This document shows positions 27,801 through 39,161 of a stretch of 64,000 bases of DNA, in pieces. This DNA comes from Scatophagus argus (taxonomy: Eukaryota; Chordata; Actinopteri; Scatophagidae). The translations under genes and the position numbers were made by a program. Numbering within the stretch: position 1 is the first letter of the stretch; each line of letters begins with the position of its first letter. The notes beneath the pieces were generated by a model. That model ran no database searches, was not told the DNA's origin, and was given only the letters and a program-made list of their open reading frames with translations. The DNA is taken from positions 15,201,019-15,265,018 of the forward strand of contig NC_058504.1 in assembly GCF_020382885.2 (NCBI RefSeq), written 5' to 3'.

Positions 27801-30800
27801 TTATTGCAGTAATTATTAATTGTTATCAACTGCTATTATAGCAGACATGATGAGCACAGTGGCTACATCTTATTGATTTATTTTTTTTTATTCAGTGCAT
27901 CACCTACTTCCACAGAGACCAAAGATTCTAACCCAGAAACCAAGTAAGTTGTGCTCATCTAAAACCTGCAAACAAACAGACGGTGAAGTGATGTAGGGCT
28001 GAACAATTATTTTCATCACTAGTTTGTTTGATGTTTTGATTTATTTAAGAGTCAAAAATGCCAAAGTGACTTATCCAGATTGGTCAGAATACCCAAATAT
28101 ATTCAGTATTTTTGCTCGATAAATTATATATTCACCGGCAAATTTAGGTTACTAATCATCTCAGTTAGAGATAATTCAGTCAATCTCAATCATCTATCTG
28201 AACTAATCTAACTAAAGCTAAGCCGCTCAGTACCAGTTTCTTTACATTTAGTGTGACAGTGCCTGTTCACCTGTAGTTTATTTGAAGTATGTTGTTACTT
28301 TATTAGAGTTGACAGCCAAACTGCAGACATTGTGGTTCAGTCTGTGCATCCCATTTTTCTTCAGTCCTAATGAGCCCCCCCCCCCCGCCCCTTTGTTGTG
28401 TGTGCGTTTGTTCGACAGCATGAGCAGTAATGCATTGGAATCCCTTGCAGATGATGTCATCCCAATCAACACTGACACCACGAGGTATTAAACTGAGTGC
28501 TCTGAATGTATGAGTGAGGGGAAAGGAAGTGGACACATTACCTTTGTTTGATATGCTTGATGTGTCATAACTTTTACATTTACCCCCCCCCCCCCCCGAT
28601 CTCAGCACTCAGCGGTCATGGGCACACACATGGGAGACCAGCACACCTCAGCAGGCCGACACAGAAGAGAGGTGATGACACGCTTTGATTCTTCACTTAC
28701 ACTTCCACACAACTCGACCCACTCTGTTTCATTCATCTACACGCAGCCGTCCCTGTCCATTATGTGCTAAAAGCCTTTCAATGTATGTCCCCTCTCAGCC
28801 AAGAAGCTGAACCAGAAGGCCAAGATGAAGATCAAAAGATGCTGGTCATGTTTGAGAGAAAGTAAGTCATTTTACTTATATGTGCTCCTTTTATCTCCAC
28901 AACATCCTTCCCTTTCACTGCGGTGAAGTAACTGGGCTTTTGCAGCATCTACTCATTGAGCCAGAAAACATTGTGCACTGGTGCTGGTAAAATAGGTCAG
29001 ATATGTATTTGTTACAACCTTTCCACATGACTGAAATCCCCTGCCAGGCATTTTTTTTTAAACAATATACAGAGTGTGAATTTGTCATCCTTTAATACTA
29101 CAATGTCATGTCTCTGTGCTCAAGGTCCACTGAGAATGACTCCCCATGGGACAGGTGGACATCACCCATTGTCTACACTATAACTACTGAAGAGGATGAA
29201 GATGAGGAGGAGGATGAAAGGTATCTCCACCATGGCTGGGCCCATTAAATTCACATTAAACAACTTTATTTTTCACCGTTTTAGCGGGATGTGATTATAG
29301 CGCCTTCAAATTCAGTGTCTGTCAACCATTTAATTGAAACTAAGCTAAACACAAACTGAAACTTTCCCTTCGCTCAGTCTGAGAATAATTAACATCTTCT
29401 CAGCTTGTTACTTCATTGCTGTCACTTCTTTACCTGCACTGGCAGACTTTCATTATTATGATATCATTAGAATTTAAATATTATTAATGAAGGAACGTCC
29501 TCTGTTTTGTAGTCCCGAGGAAGCAGAGACGGAGACGGTCGCAATCATCACGACTATCAGGTTGGGGAGAAACATTTGAAATTTGACATAAAACAGACAT
29601 CTCATGATCAAAAACTGGGGAGATCAGAAGGAACCGAGTATGAAAGCAGAGTAGATGATGCATACAATTGCAATGCACGGGTGGAGGGAAATGTTGCTGC
29701 ATGGTAGTAAACAGACCACACCTGGTCAATAAACCCCAACCCCTTTGAAGCTGTGAGTCACAAAAATCAGTTTCATACTCTTATAAAAACCGCAGAATTT
29801 GTGTAGACTGGAAACCATCCAGGTTATTGACCGCTTCAGCCTAAAGTAAAAGTCGGATACCTCTTTTCTTTACCTTCCAGAGAGACACAGAGCGAGCCAG
29901 AGCCTACTACGGATCGGTAAGTTTATTTTCTTGTTTGTGTCATAATGCAAGAATACTTTCTCCACAGTGTTGTTTTTCACTGTTTGGTCTGTTGATTTTC
30001 TCCTCTTGAATCCTTATAAATTTTGAGCAAGGATGTGACACTGCATGGAAATGAAATCTACCTGTTATTCAATGAGTGGAAAAATTAAATGCAAACAACT
30101 GAATATTTTGGTTACCTAAGAGATAGGTAAGAGATTTAGACTAAAACCTGTGGGAATGCAGCTGTATCCACTTAATACTACAGTCTGGATCTGCAGCAAC
30201 TCCTGTATGATACAGGAAGACTCTTGACTCAAGTCTATTGCTGAAGTTAAATGACAAGATCTGCTCTCCCATTGTCTTTCAATTTGCCCTCATTTCCTTC
30301 CCTGTAATTATCAGTCCCCAGATGTCAAATTAATGATGTGTATTTGAGATGCCCTTTTGTCAAACCACAGCCCGTTAAACAGCATGCCATTAACCAGCGA
30401 TGGCAGAAAATGATTATCTCCTGAGTTACATTTGACAGATGCAGAGTCCTTCTGTATAACCCGTCGCACTGCTGTCGTCGGTGAGTGAAAGATGAGACTA
30501 ACGCTGCTACACTCTTTCTCCAGTTATGAAACCAATTCCAAAACCGTGACAGAAGACCAGCTTGTTCAAACACCAGAACTTGAGGCCAAAAAGTGAGTGA
30601 TTTTAAAAACATTTAAAGTGACAGATAATATTTTACCTTTGCGTATCAACTGACTCTTTCCCACCTCTGCTTAAGGGGGTTTGTGTATGTGAAGGAATAT
30701 GTCAATGCAACAGAGATGTCCTTGCATAATGCCAGAGACACAATCGATGGGTAGGTCTAATACAAACTTAACACAATCAATAACAATTATTGTTGATTTA

Positions 30801-32531
30801 AAAAATACAACTGAATAAACATTCCTCCACTACCCTCATGATGAATGCTTATGTTTTTTCCACAGTGGGCCAGATTATTTGACATCCAGCCCCTCCACTT
30901 ACTCCAGGTACTGTACAGTTCACTAAAGCTGAATTACACAAGCCATAAACCTGAGTCGTTTCTCCCCTGACACTACAGCTCTTTATATGTCTCGCTCTTC
31001 AAATTTCAACTGCTTTCACCCCTTACACATCTGACAGCACATTATTGACATTATTGCAACTACATTTATCTGATTCTATCTGACATTTTCACTACTTTGA
31101 CTAATACTTCAAATCCAAGGTCTCAGATCCGCAATAAAAACTTTTTCAGCTCTTCTACATTCTACAACTTCTGCTGTTTGTACACAATCTGCTTTTAGTG
31201 TTGGATGAACTGTTTGCTTACAGTTCAGCACTTCAACACTTATCTGTCATCTCACACACTTGAACTGTCACCAGTTTCTTTCAGGACTTTCAGTGTTTTT
31301 CTTATCCACTTCAACTTCTTTCAGTAATTCAACTATTTCTAATGTTTCAAGCGCAAATTTTCACCAGCCAGGACATGTACATTTTCTCCAGGTTCTGTAG
31401 TGGGTCAGATTATTTGACATCAGACTCTGTCAGGTATTTACAGCAGCTTCAGCACTTACTCCTGATAACAACACAATTCCCTAAACCTGTTTTAAACAAG
31501 CTATAAGCCAGAGCCCTTTCTCCCCTGCCTTGTTATCTCCAGCTCTGGTGAAACTAGATATGTGTAAGCAGTAGGGTTGAAATTCCACCAAGCCTGCTCA
31601 TTAGGAGGCTGAACGGGGACATCAAAGGATTATTTACGCTTACTAAGTTCTCACACACAAGACAGAAAGGGTCACAGGTTATTTCTTGAGACAGAGCTGC
31701 ACTTGCACGAGAGCTGCTTGAGTCAGTGGCCAAACTAACTTGTTGCAATCGTTACTCTCCCCAGTGGCTCACTGTCATCCACCTGTACATACTGCGGACA
31801 GCTGGTGGGCAATGATGCCAAGATCTCCATTGAGCACCTTAATATCAACTGCCACCCTGACTGCTTCAAGGTAATTCTGCTCAGATACACTTCTGCTCAG
31901 GATACAGTCTGGCATTTCTTTGGACTGTAAAATTGGTATGAGGGTGGTATGCACACTTATTCTTTTTGAATGCAGGTACTTGTTTCCTGTGTATTTATTC
32001 TTTTTGAATGCACATCCTTCCCTAATCCTTGCATGCTTTGCACCCTCTATATCCTGTTTGCTGCTGTAATACTGTAATTTCCCAGTTATGGGACTAATAA
32101 AGGATTATCTTATATTATGAGACTTCTAACTCTTACCACAACAGCCAGTAATTGTATTTCCCAAAATATCATTACTTTAATAGTTATAACAATATTTTCC
32201 TTAGTTCCTAAAAAGTTCTTATTAGTCTTCAACTGTAAATTACATTTGGCTCTTGCATATTGTCAGTCCATGAATCAAACATTTAACCACTTAAATGTTT
32301 TCGAAGCTACACCAGTCCTGTATACCATCTATCATGGAGCAATGAATTAGTAAGAGACAAGAACAGAAACACTGCTCTTCGTGGTATTTTCTCGTACATT
32401 TTCTAATAACATTCTCACAATTTTTGCAGTGTGACGTGTGTAGTAAGCCAATGGGAGATCTTCTTGACAGTATGTTCCTACATGGTGGGAAAGTCAACTG
32501 CGAGAGCTGCTACTCCAGAGCCTTTGAGTGA
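21846..32531 (+). CDS. znf185: zinc finger protein 185 (actin-associated LIM protein), 34 coding exons
   Basis: Cytoskeletal LIM protein of the ZNF185/sciellin family. Exons: 21846-21855, 22134-22251, 22353-22460, 22551-22577, 22731-22787, 22900-22947, 23041-23112, 23204-23284, 23462-23524, 23656-23778, 23863-24312, 24966-25031, 25145-25216, 25489-25542, 25763-25837, 26034-26114, 26406-26465, 26611-26664, 26893-26952, 27490-27540, 27648-27692, 27896-27943, 28419-28484, 28606-28671, 28799-28861, 29125-29220, 29513-29560, 29881-29916, 30524-30592, 30676-30750, 30866-30907, 31392-31433, 31765-31870, 32430-32531; 877 residues if all are used. N-terminal motifs KVRTKIKGDSSW, GYLIRGVFTK and YVLSAAKKFE match human ZNF185. 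The middle is Ser/Thr/Glu-rich and low-complexity. One C-terminal LIM domain has CTYC, CHPDCFKCDVC and CESC. Small exons may be missed or skipped. Order after nsdhl matches human Xq28. Confidence 0.93.
23915..23947 (+). repeat. (GAG)11 coding repeat in znf185 exon 11
   Basis: Eleven pure GAG codons encode a Glu run inside the longest znf185 exon (450 nt). A pure codon tract like this is expected to vary in length between individuals. Confidence 0.9.
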
Positions 32532-32975
32532 TTCCTGGAGCTCTTTAACAGCCTCTTGCCCTCATACTGTTCCCTTCACGTTCGTCTGCATATAAAGTGA
32601 GACCTGGCAATTTACAAAGTTTGGATTGTGTTTGGTTCAAAGGCATGATGTGCTTTACGTTGATAAAGGAGACTTATTGCAGTGTACAAAATAATGACTT
32701 GATTTTTACATAAGGTTAAATTTCTAATTTCTCAAAGTTGTTATACAAGCTTGAGTTGTTTTTTTTTTTTTTTTCTTGGTGGTGAACGCTTTATCTGCCT
32801 CCATAAACTATGAAGGACATGTCTGTACAGCAACTGAACAGACTAATGCTGGCAAGTGGGGTACAATATTATAATTTAGTGACAGTAGTTGTGCAAGAAA
32901 CTTACTTTATTACAAAAAGTTCTTTTGCTCTACTAGGTACAAAATAGTGTGTTCACATGTATAATGCTTTAAGAA

Positions 32976-32981
32976 AATAAA
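32976..32981 (+). other. poly(A) signal of znf185
   Basis: AATAAA lies 445 nt after the znf185 stop. The 3'UTR between is noncoding, with a T-run near 32757. Confidence 0.65.
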
Positions 32982-33739
32982 ATGATTTATATAATCCTGA
33001 CTGTCTTGTCTCCTGTTTTAGAAAAAGATGATAAAAAAAAGAGAAATCATTGCACATAAACATGAACTTATTATCATGTCTTGAACAGAAACGTATTTGC
33101 TACAGAGATTCATTAGACGAGCTGTTCCTGAGAACTACTTTGCAGATGCAGTGGTGATTTTAAATTTTCTCCACTTCTTGAAATATTTTCCTTGCATAGT
33201 CACTTAAAACACGTATGTACATAAAGGTGTGCTAATAGCCATCGGCTACCCAGTGAGTAACTGTAAAGAGGCTAATGCACTTCACTGGCTACTGCCTTGA
33301 TGGTCTTCACAAACAGTTAGGCAGAACTCACCTGGTGCAGAGGACAAGTCTTTGGCTCTGCCGCAATTCAGTGAAACTCTGCCGCTTATAAGAATGTGCC
33401 TCTGTGGAACAACCGCATGCATGCATGATAATGTTAACAATGCAGGGTGGACTAAGGGCATGGATGGGACCTCAGTTAAACTAATAAAAAGACTGAAAAT
33501 ATTAGCATATACTACTAAGCGAGGGATAAAAGACAGAAATATCATGTCAGCTGAGTGCAATAAAAAAAATCTCTTATACCATAACTATATTGTTCACAAG
33601 GGTAAAGACATTTTGGCTCTGGTACAAGACTATGAGAGATTTCTGCTTCTTTCCCTCATTTAAATAGCAGGGTTGCACAATATGGGACACCCCTGAAATC
33701 CTGGACGCGCTCCATCCTGTGTTTGTTTCAAGGCCTGCG
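32982..33739. other. convergent intergenic space znf185/fut11
   Basis: No gene seen. Part of it must be the fut11 3'UTR on the minus strand, but I did not find a canonical minus-strand poly(A) signal. Open frames of 92-103 codons near 33.3-33.7 kb on both strands resemble nothing known. Confidence 0.5.
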
Positions 33740-36113
33740 TCAGTGTTTTCCTCTGGCTCTGCTCACAGCAATGTTTTGGATGTGCTTCCACAGCAGCGAA
33801 GGGTCTGACTCGTTATGTCTTATCAGAGACTCCAGCCCCTCTGCTTGGTCCAGGCTCTGCCAGTAATCCGGAGGCCATGTTTGCAACCATCTGCGGACAG
33901 ATATACAAACCGATTAGGCTCATCATAGAGGATGTTTTAATTAGACCATTAAAATAGACTCATTTCTCTCCCTTTAGGACATTGTTATTCACATTAATGC
34001 ACAGAAAGTGGAACAATTTCACACCCAAACACAGCAAATGATTAAAGACAAACTCACCCATCATCTGCTGGTAAGTCTTGGACATGTCCATACCCCGGGC
34101 TGGGCAAGGGGCAACCCATGTGAGAGTTGTTGGCCATTTTAGGCTGAGGAGGTTGGTTCTTCTTAGGAGCTTTCCTATACGCCCGTTCTGCTGCCAGTCG
34201 CTCATTCTCCTTGTCACACACGTAACATTCAAATCCATTTAGGTAGTTGGGCTTACTCATGTCATTAACCCCCCACTCACGGGTCTCCAGAGCCTCCAGC
34301 AAACGAGCGTTAGTAATGCGTTTGGGATTCTTGAACTCTAAATATTTTGCATATTCATCATCGTTACCATCAAGATGTTTGAGGAATTCACCGAGAGCTT
34401 TTGGCGAAGGGAAATTATCTATGATGATTACAGAGTGGTCGTTGGGCATCCAGTCTGCCACCACAGGAGAGCCTCGATATACAGGCACACAGCCCTGATG
34501 GAGAGGCCGCCACAGCTTCTCCGTCATGTAATCTGGACACAGGCCGTTCTCCAACGCCAGGTGAAACTTGTATCGCGCAACAAAATTCATAAAGTTGTGA
34601 TCTTCGCCGGTAGCTGTGGCCGTGTCCTCCAGATATTCAGGTAAAGGTTTGTTGTTCAAGCATTTTCCATAAGAGTCCACCTACAGAGGGAAAAATTATG
34701 TGTGAGAAAGCAGGGTTTGGGAGAAGATTATTAATGTGACACTAATATATCATTCCCCAAAGGGAATTCTAAAATATCATATTAGGCGCTATATTTCTAA
34801 AACATTTACAGGGGTGTTACTGCAGTTGCATGCTTGAAGATGAATGATTCTGACTTACTAAGCTGTACAAGTGGAACTGAGAAAGATTCTGGGCAGAGAT
34901 TTTCCATACATATGAACTAATTGACATTTATTGGCTACGGTAAGATTCAGAATGGGGGTTTGGACTACTCAAAATGGTTTTTGGCACTGAATAGAAATTT
35001 GTCATGCCATTCGTGCAGTACAGGCACAGAGGCAAAACAAGTAGAGGATGATATCAAAATAAATAACAAATAACACATAAACAAATCACACGCCTCCCTA
35101 AATCTGCAAAACTTGCTTCTGTTTATATTACAGCAATGCAACAGCATGAGGACGATGGAACTGTAAATTATAATAATTGGAAAAGTGGACCTAATTAAGC
35201 ATATATCCTGTATATAAGTGTCTATTCTCCCCTGGTGTGAATCTTGGTTTAAAGAAAATGGTTCTGAAAGAACATTTCTGTACTGTACCTGAATGTACTT
35301 CATGAGCTCCTGGACATATCTGTTTCTGTCTGACGGTACATCGCAGTGAGACTGCATGTAGAGCACAGGAGCCAGGCCCTCCCTCCTCAGCTGGTTCTTT
35401 TCCTCCAGGGACACAGCCACGGGCATCAGCAAGTAGTCCAGAGAAGGCAGCCACTGCAGGGTCAGAGGATAGTCTGACTCTCTGCGAAATGTGGCAGTAT
35501 AGTTGAATAGCCTGATCCCCGGTCCATGGGAGAGGACGTAGTTATTCATGGGTGACTCTTCATGGAACAGTGCCCAGGTCTGGTGGCGAAGACGAGGGAG
35601 CGGCGCCTCATATGCCCTGAAGTCTGTTCCATAAAAGATGATGGATGCTGTCCGTTTGTACAACTGGACCTTTCAAGATCAAGCTTCATATTAGTGGCAG
35701 AACAACCTCAGATGATAATCATTATTAATGTGAGCATTCCCTCTGCCTAAGCCAAGGTTAAATATCTCTGGTACCTTGCGGTTGCTTGTGACCAGGCACG
35801 AGGACGTGGCACAGTCAATGCGTTCAGTGTCACCAGGAAAATGTGGGAACAGTCCTCCACTCCACCAGAGGAGAATTGGCAGCTCCTTGTTGCTGCGGGG
35901 GTCACTGTTGCCAGGTCCTCTGTATGAGGTGATGGAGGCAAACTCCATCTCTGACAGAGCACTCTGGGGCTGAAATGCTCCTCGGTCCACTGCCTCCAAG
36001 GCCTCCAGGGAAAGTTGCTCGTCTGGAAAGGAGGCAAAGGAGACCCAGACCCAGCACAGGACACCAGACAGCCCCAGACATAGACAGGGCACCAGCCGGC
36101 CCCTACCTGCCAT
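33740..36113 (-). CDS. fut11: fucosyltransferase 11 (GT10 family)
   Basis: Golgi/ER type II membrane glycosyltransferase that uses GDP-fucose. Originally named an alpha-1,3-fucosyltransferase, it has more recently been reported as a protein O-fucosyltransferase acting on EMI domains. Minus-strand exons: 36113-35775, 35669-35289, 34680-34058, 33890-33740; 497 residues. A hydrophobic anchor ([20 protein letters not shown]) follows the start. The stem and N-terminal lobe contain [28 protein letters not shown] and HEESPMNNY. The GDP-binding lobe contains [20 protein letters not shown], followed by VPVYRGSP. The C-terminal part has [11 protein letters not shown] and a FUT11-type tail with [10 protein letters not shown]. 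Similarity is clearly higher to human FUT11 than to FUT10. An in-frame ATG 45 nt upstream (36158) would add 15 residues. Confidence 0.95.
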
Positions 36114-37531
36114 CTGCAAGGTTGAAAAGATCAGGGAACACATTTCCGAGGCTTTCATTACTCGGATACAAATAGATCATCATTCAAATAGACAAACAAA
36201 ACAACTCTCTCATCTTTCTGATCCAGGTGGACTTCCTCGGTCACGCAGATTAAGTTACGCCCTGTTTTGGTGCCCATAACTCAAATGAAAGTGTTATGGA
36301 TGCATCTATTTTTCTTCCTCACAACTAACTTTGTTTAACAAACAACTGACTAACGTTTCAATCATACGTGTCAGTGATTTCTGAGCATGCATTAATGCGA
36401 AACGTCTACAATTTTTCCTACCATTTTCACTGCAGCGAAAACATGAAGGGGCGTCTTTCTTAATTCTTCAAACCACAAACATAAGAGCTATTCTCCGCAC
36501 AAGCTGGTTCAGATGATAAAATGCTGTCTGTTGACAATAAACGCTGCGGAGCAGTTGCATTAACAACAGCTGGATTCTTCTTCTACGTTTCATTTTGGGG
36601 GTCACAAACGAAGTCACAACGCACAACGCCACCTTCAGCCCTGGAGTGTAACTTGCTATTACATGTTTGAGGCAAATTCAACTCTAAATAATTCTGTCGC
36701 AAAATATTCCAAAAACATTTTACTAGAATACAGTATAATGTATGTAATGAGTATACATAAAAAACAACGTAAAGAATCCTAGAAAAAAAATCAAAATGAT
36801 TCAAAACAGCGTTGAAATATAGTCTCACACACAAACAAAAGCAGTCTTGTACATTTATACTACAGTAGCAGAAAATGTAAAAAGACTGATATTCCTTAAT
36901 TTTTTTTCTAATGGTTTCAAATGAATTGCAGTTTTATAAAATAATCATTTCAGAATCACAGTTTCACTTTACAGATTTTTTTCTTTTTTTGTATGTGTAT
37001 CAGTGGATATCATGCAGTTTTAAGAGCAAAATGCACTTCAAGCACCAGAGATAAATTACTTGTTTTGAGCCTCTGTGAATATGTGTTTTCTTTGACTATT
37101 TGTTATGTGGTTTGTTGAATTGTATATAATATGCATGCATGTATTATGCAGTCCATGTATCTGTTGTACGTGTATTTTTACTTTTACTTGAAAAATTAAA
37201 GTTAAATTAAAGGGTTGAACGAATTAAATGAGTTATCCCACATTATTACATATTTTATTATTCGAGTGTTAAAACATATAAATAAGATTTATTGGATTTA
37301 CTTTTGGGTGGTGAAATCTAAAATAATGCATCACATTTTGCAAGTTCAACATATATTTTGCACGAAGAATATGCGTGTGTATATACATCTTAATATGCAG
37401 TAACAAGGGACGTCGGCTCGCCGGATGTGCACGCGCAGCTATTCAACGGGAACGCGCACGTCACGACACTCAATCTCAGTCAGATGTAGGGGAACAGGGC
37501 AGACCACGCAAAATAAGCTGTTAGGAACAGG
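36114..37531. promoter_or_regulatory. divergent fut11/rab9b flank with presumed rab9b first exon
   Basis: About 1.4 kb of noncoding DNA, AT-rich in the middle. Near 37430-37460 the sequence becomes GC-rich with a CRE-like acgtcacg, and a noncoding rab9b exon probably ends at 37531 (donor gtgagt), splicing to an acceptor at 38471-38472. Overlapping leader sequence of fut11 is likely between 36114 and about 36560. Confidence 0.45.
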
Positions 37532-38552
37532 GTGAGTGACTATATATGCTTGGTTTGTATATGTTAGATGCATTCAGATACATCAACCTACTGCAACACG
37601 TATTTTTGTTGCTTACAGTTGTTTTTAGAATTGTTTTCAATCGCTAAAGGCTAGCCTGACCAGAATGAAATGTCAACAAGCCTTAGCCGGCTAGCCTGCT
37701 AGTAAGCTGGGAGGTTTACTGAGCCGCTTCACAGCATTACAGTTACATTGTCTGTCGTATTCAGTGTTTTTCTCAGCTGTGATACCTGTTTCGGTTCCTG
37801 TTCGGTTAACTTTTGTTATGAAGCACTTCATGAGCTGTTTCGTACGGACTATTGACAGTAGTTAAATCACAGTTTTAGCCGCCAGCCCCTGTTGACAGCA
37901 AGCTGGTACATGTTTGTGGTCTGCGCAAGTGCAGTGGTCGTTTTCAGAGTCGGATTACTCGCCCCTGTTGTTGTTGTTGTTGTTGATGAGGGGTGGGACT
38001 CATATACTTCTAATAGTTTGTGTATTTTTTTTTTACGTTCATGTCCTACGCTGTGATTGTCAGAAAGAGTGAATATGTAGATTATCACGAGTCTCTCACT
38101 GTGTCAAGAAGTGAAAAACAAGGCTGTAATCATCAGTTTCAGCGTTTCAACCAGAGACCTTTGGCAGACATCCCCGCCCTTCACCCCTGTCACAGTGTCC
38201 CTGAAACTAGTCAACCATTACACTTCTCTCTTATGGTTTTCATTTGCTGTCAGAAAGGGTCATTTCAGGTTGAATACAAAAGTTGCTAGAACAGCAGTCT
38301 TTTCCCCTTGTTATCTACACTGAATTATGAGCGAGGCCAAGTTCATAGTCTTGTTTGAGAGTTAAATGTTTTCTGAGAAGTCATTAGTTTCATTTCCTAT
38401 TGCAAATTTGAGATTTGCATCTCTCTTTGAATGCACAGAAGTATCTATTTTTGTGTTTTTTCCTCTTTATAGGTTAAATTGACCCTGGCCTGCCACCAGG
38501 TGTTGATGCCTGTAACCCAGTGAGAAGGCCTTGCTGGGTGGGAGGAAGCACA

Positions 38553-39161
38553 ATGAGTGGGAAGAACATACTCTTGAAGGTGATCCTGCTGGGGGACGGT
38601 GGAGTGGGCAAGTCCTCTTTAATGAACCGCTATGTCACTGATCGCTTTGACTCCCAGTCCTTTCACACCATCGGCGTGGAGTTCCTAAACCGGGACCTCG
38701 AGGTGGACGAGCATTGGGTTACACTTCAGATCTGGGACACGGCAGGCCAGGAGCGTTTTAAGTCCCTGCGTACGCCCTTCTACCGAGGTGCCGACTGCTG
38801 CCTGCTTACATTTGCTGTGAACGACCTGCAGAGTTTCCAGAACCTTGGCTGCTGGAAGAAGGAGTTCATGTACTACTCTGATGTTAAAGACCCTGAGCGG
38901 TTCCCCTTTGTGGTACTAGGCAATAAGGTAGACATGGAGCAGAGGGAGGTGGGGGAGGACGAAGCACGGGCCTGGTGTGAAGAGAATGGCTGCTGTCCTT
39001 ACTTTGAGACCAGTGCTAAGGATGATACTAATGTTACAGCTGCATTTGAGGCAGCCGTCAGGGAGGTTCTGGCTTCTGAGGACCAGATTGACCATGCACT
39101 ACTGAGTAGTACTATTGATCTCCATGGCAACCGCAAAACCTCTCGCACATCCTGCTGCTGA
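38553..39161 (+). CDS. rab9b: Rab9 GTPase, RAB9B type
   Basis: Small GTPase of late endosomes that drives retrograde transport to the trans-Golgi network. The whole 202-residue protein is encoded in one exon, as in mammals. GTP-binding motifs are intact: GDGGVGKS (P-loop), switch I HTIGVEF, DTAGQERF, NKVD and TSAK. The C-terminal CC receives the geranylgeranyl groups. The N-terminus MSGK, the stretches VVLGNKVD and KDDTNVT and the TIDL near the end match RAB9B rather than RAB9A. A noncoding 5' exon and a 0.94-kb intron precede it. It is tail-to-tail with plp1, the arrangement in human Xq22, which supports the symbol. Confidence 0.95.
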   Translation: MSGKNILLKVILLGDGGVGKSSLMNRYVTDRFDSQSFHTIGVEFLNRDLEVDEHWVTLQIWDTAGQERFKSLRTPFYRGADCCLLTFAVNDLQSFQNLGCWKKEFMYYSDVKDPERFPFVVLGNKVDMEQREVGEDEARAWCEENGCCPYFETSAKDDTNVTAAFEAAVREVLASEDQIDHALLSSTIDLHGNRKTSRTSCC

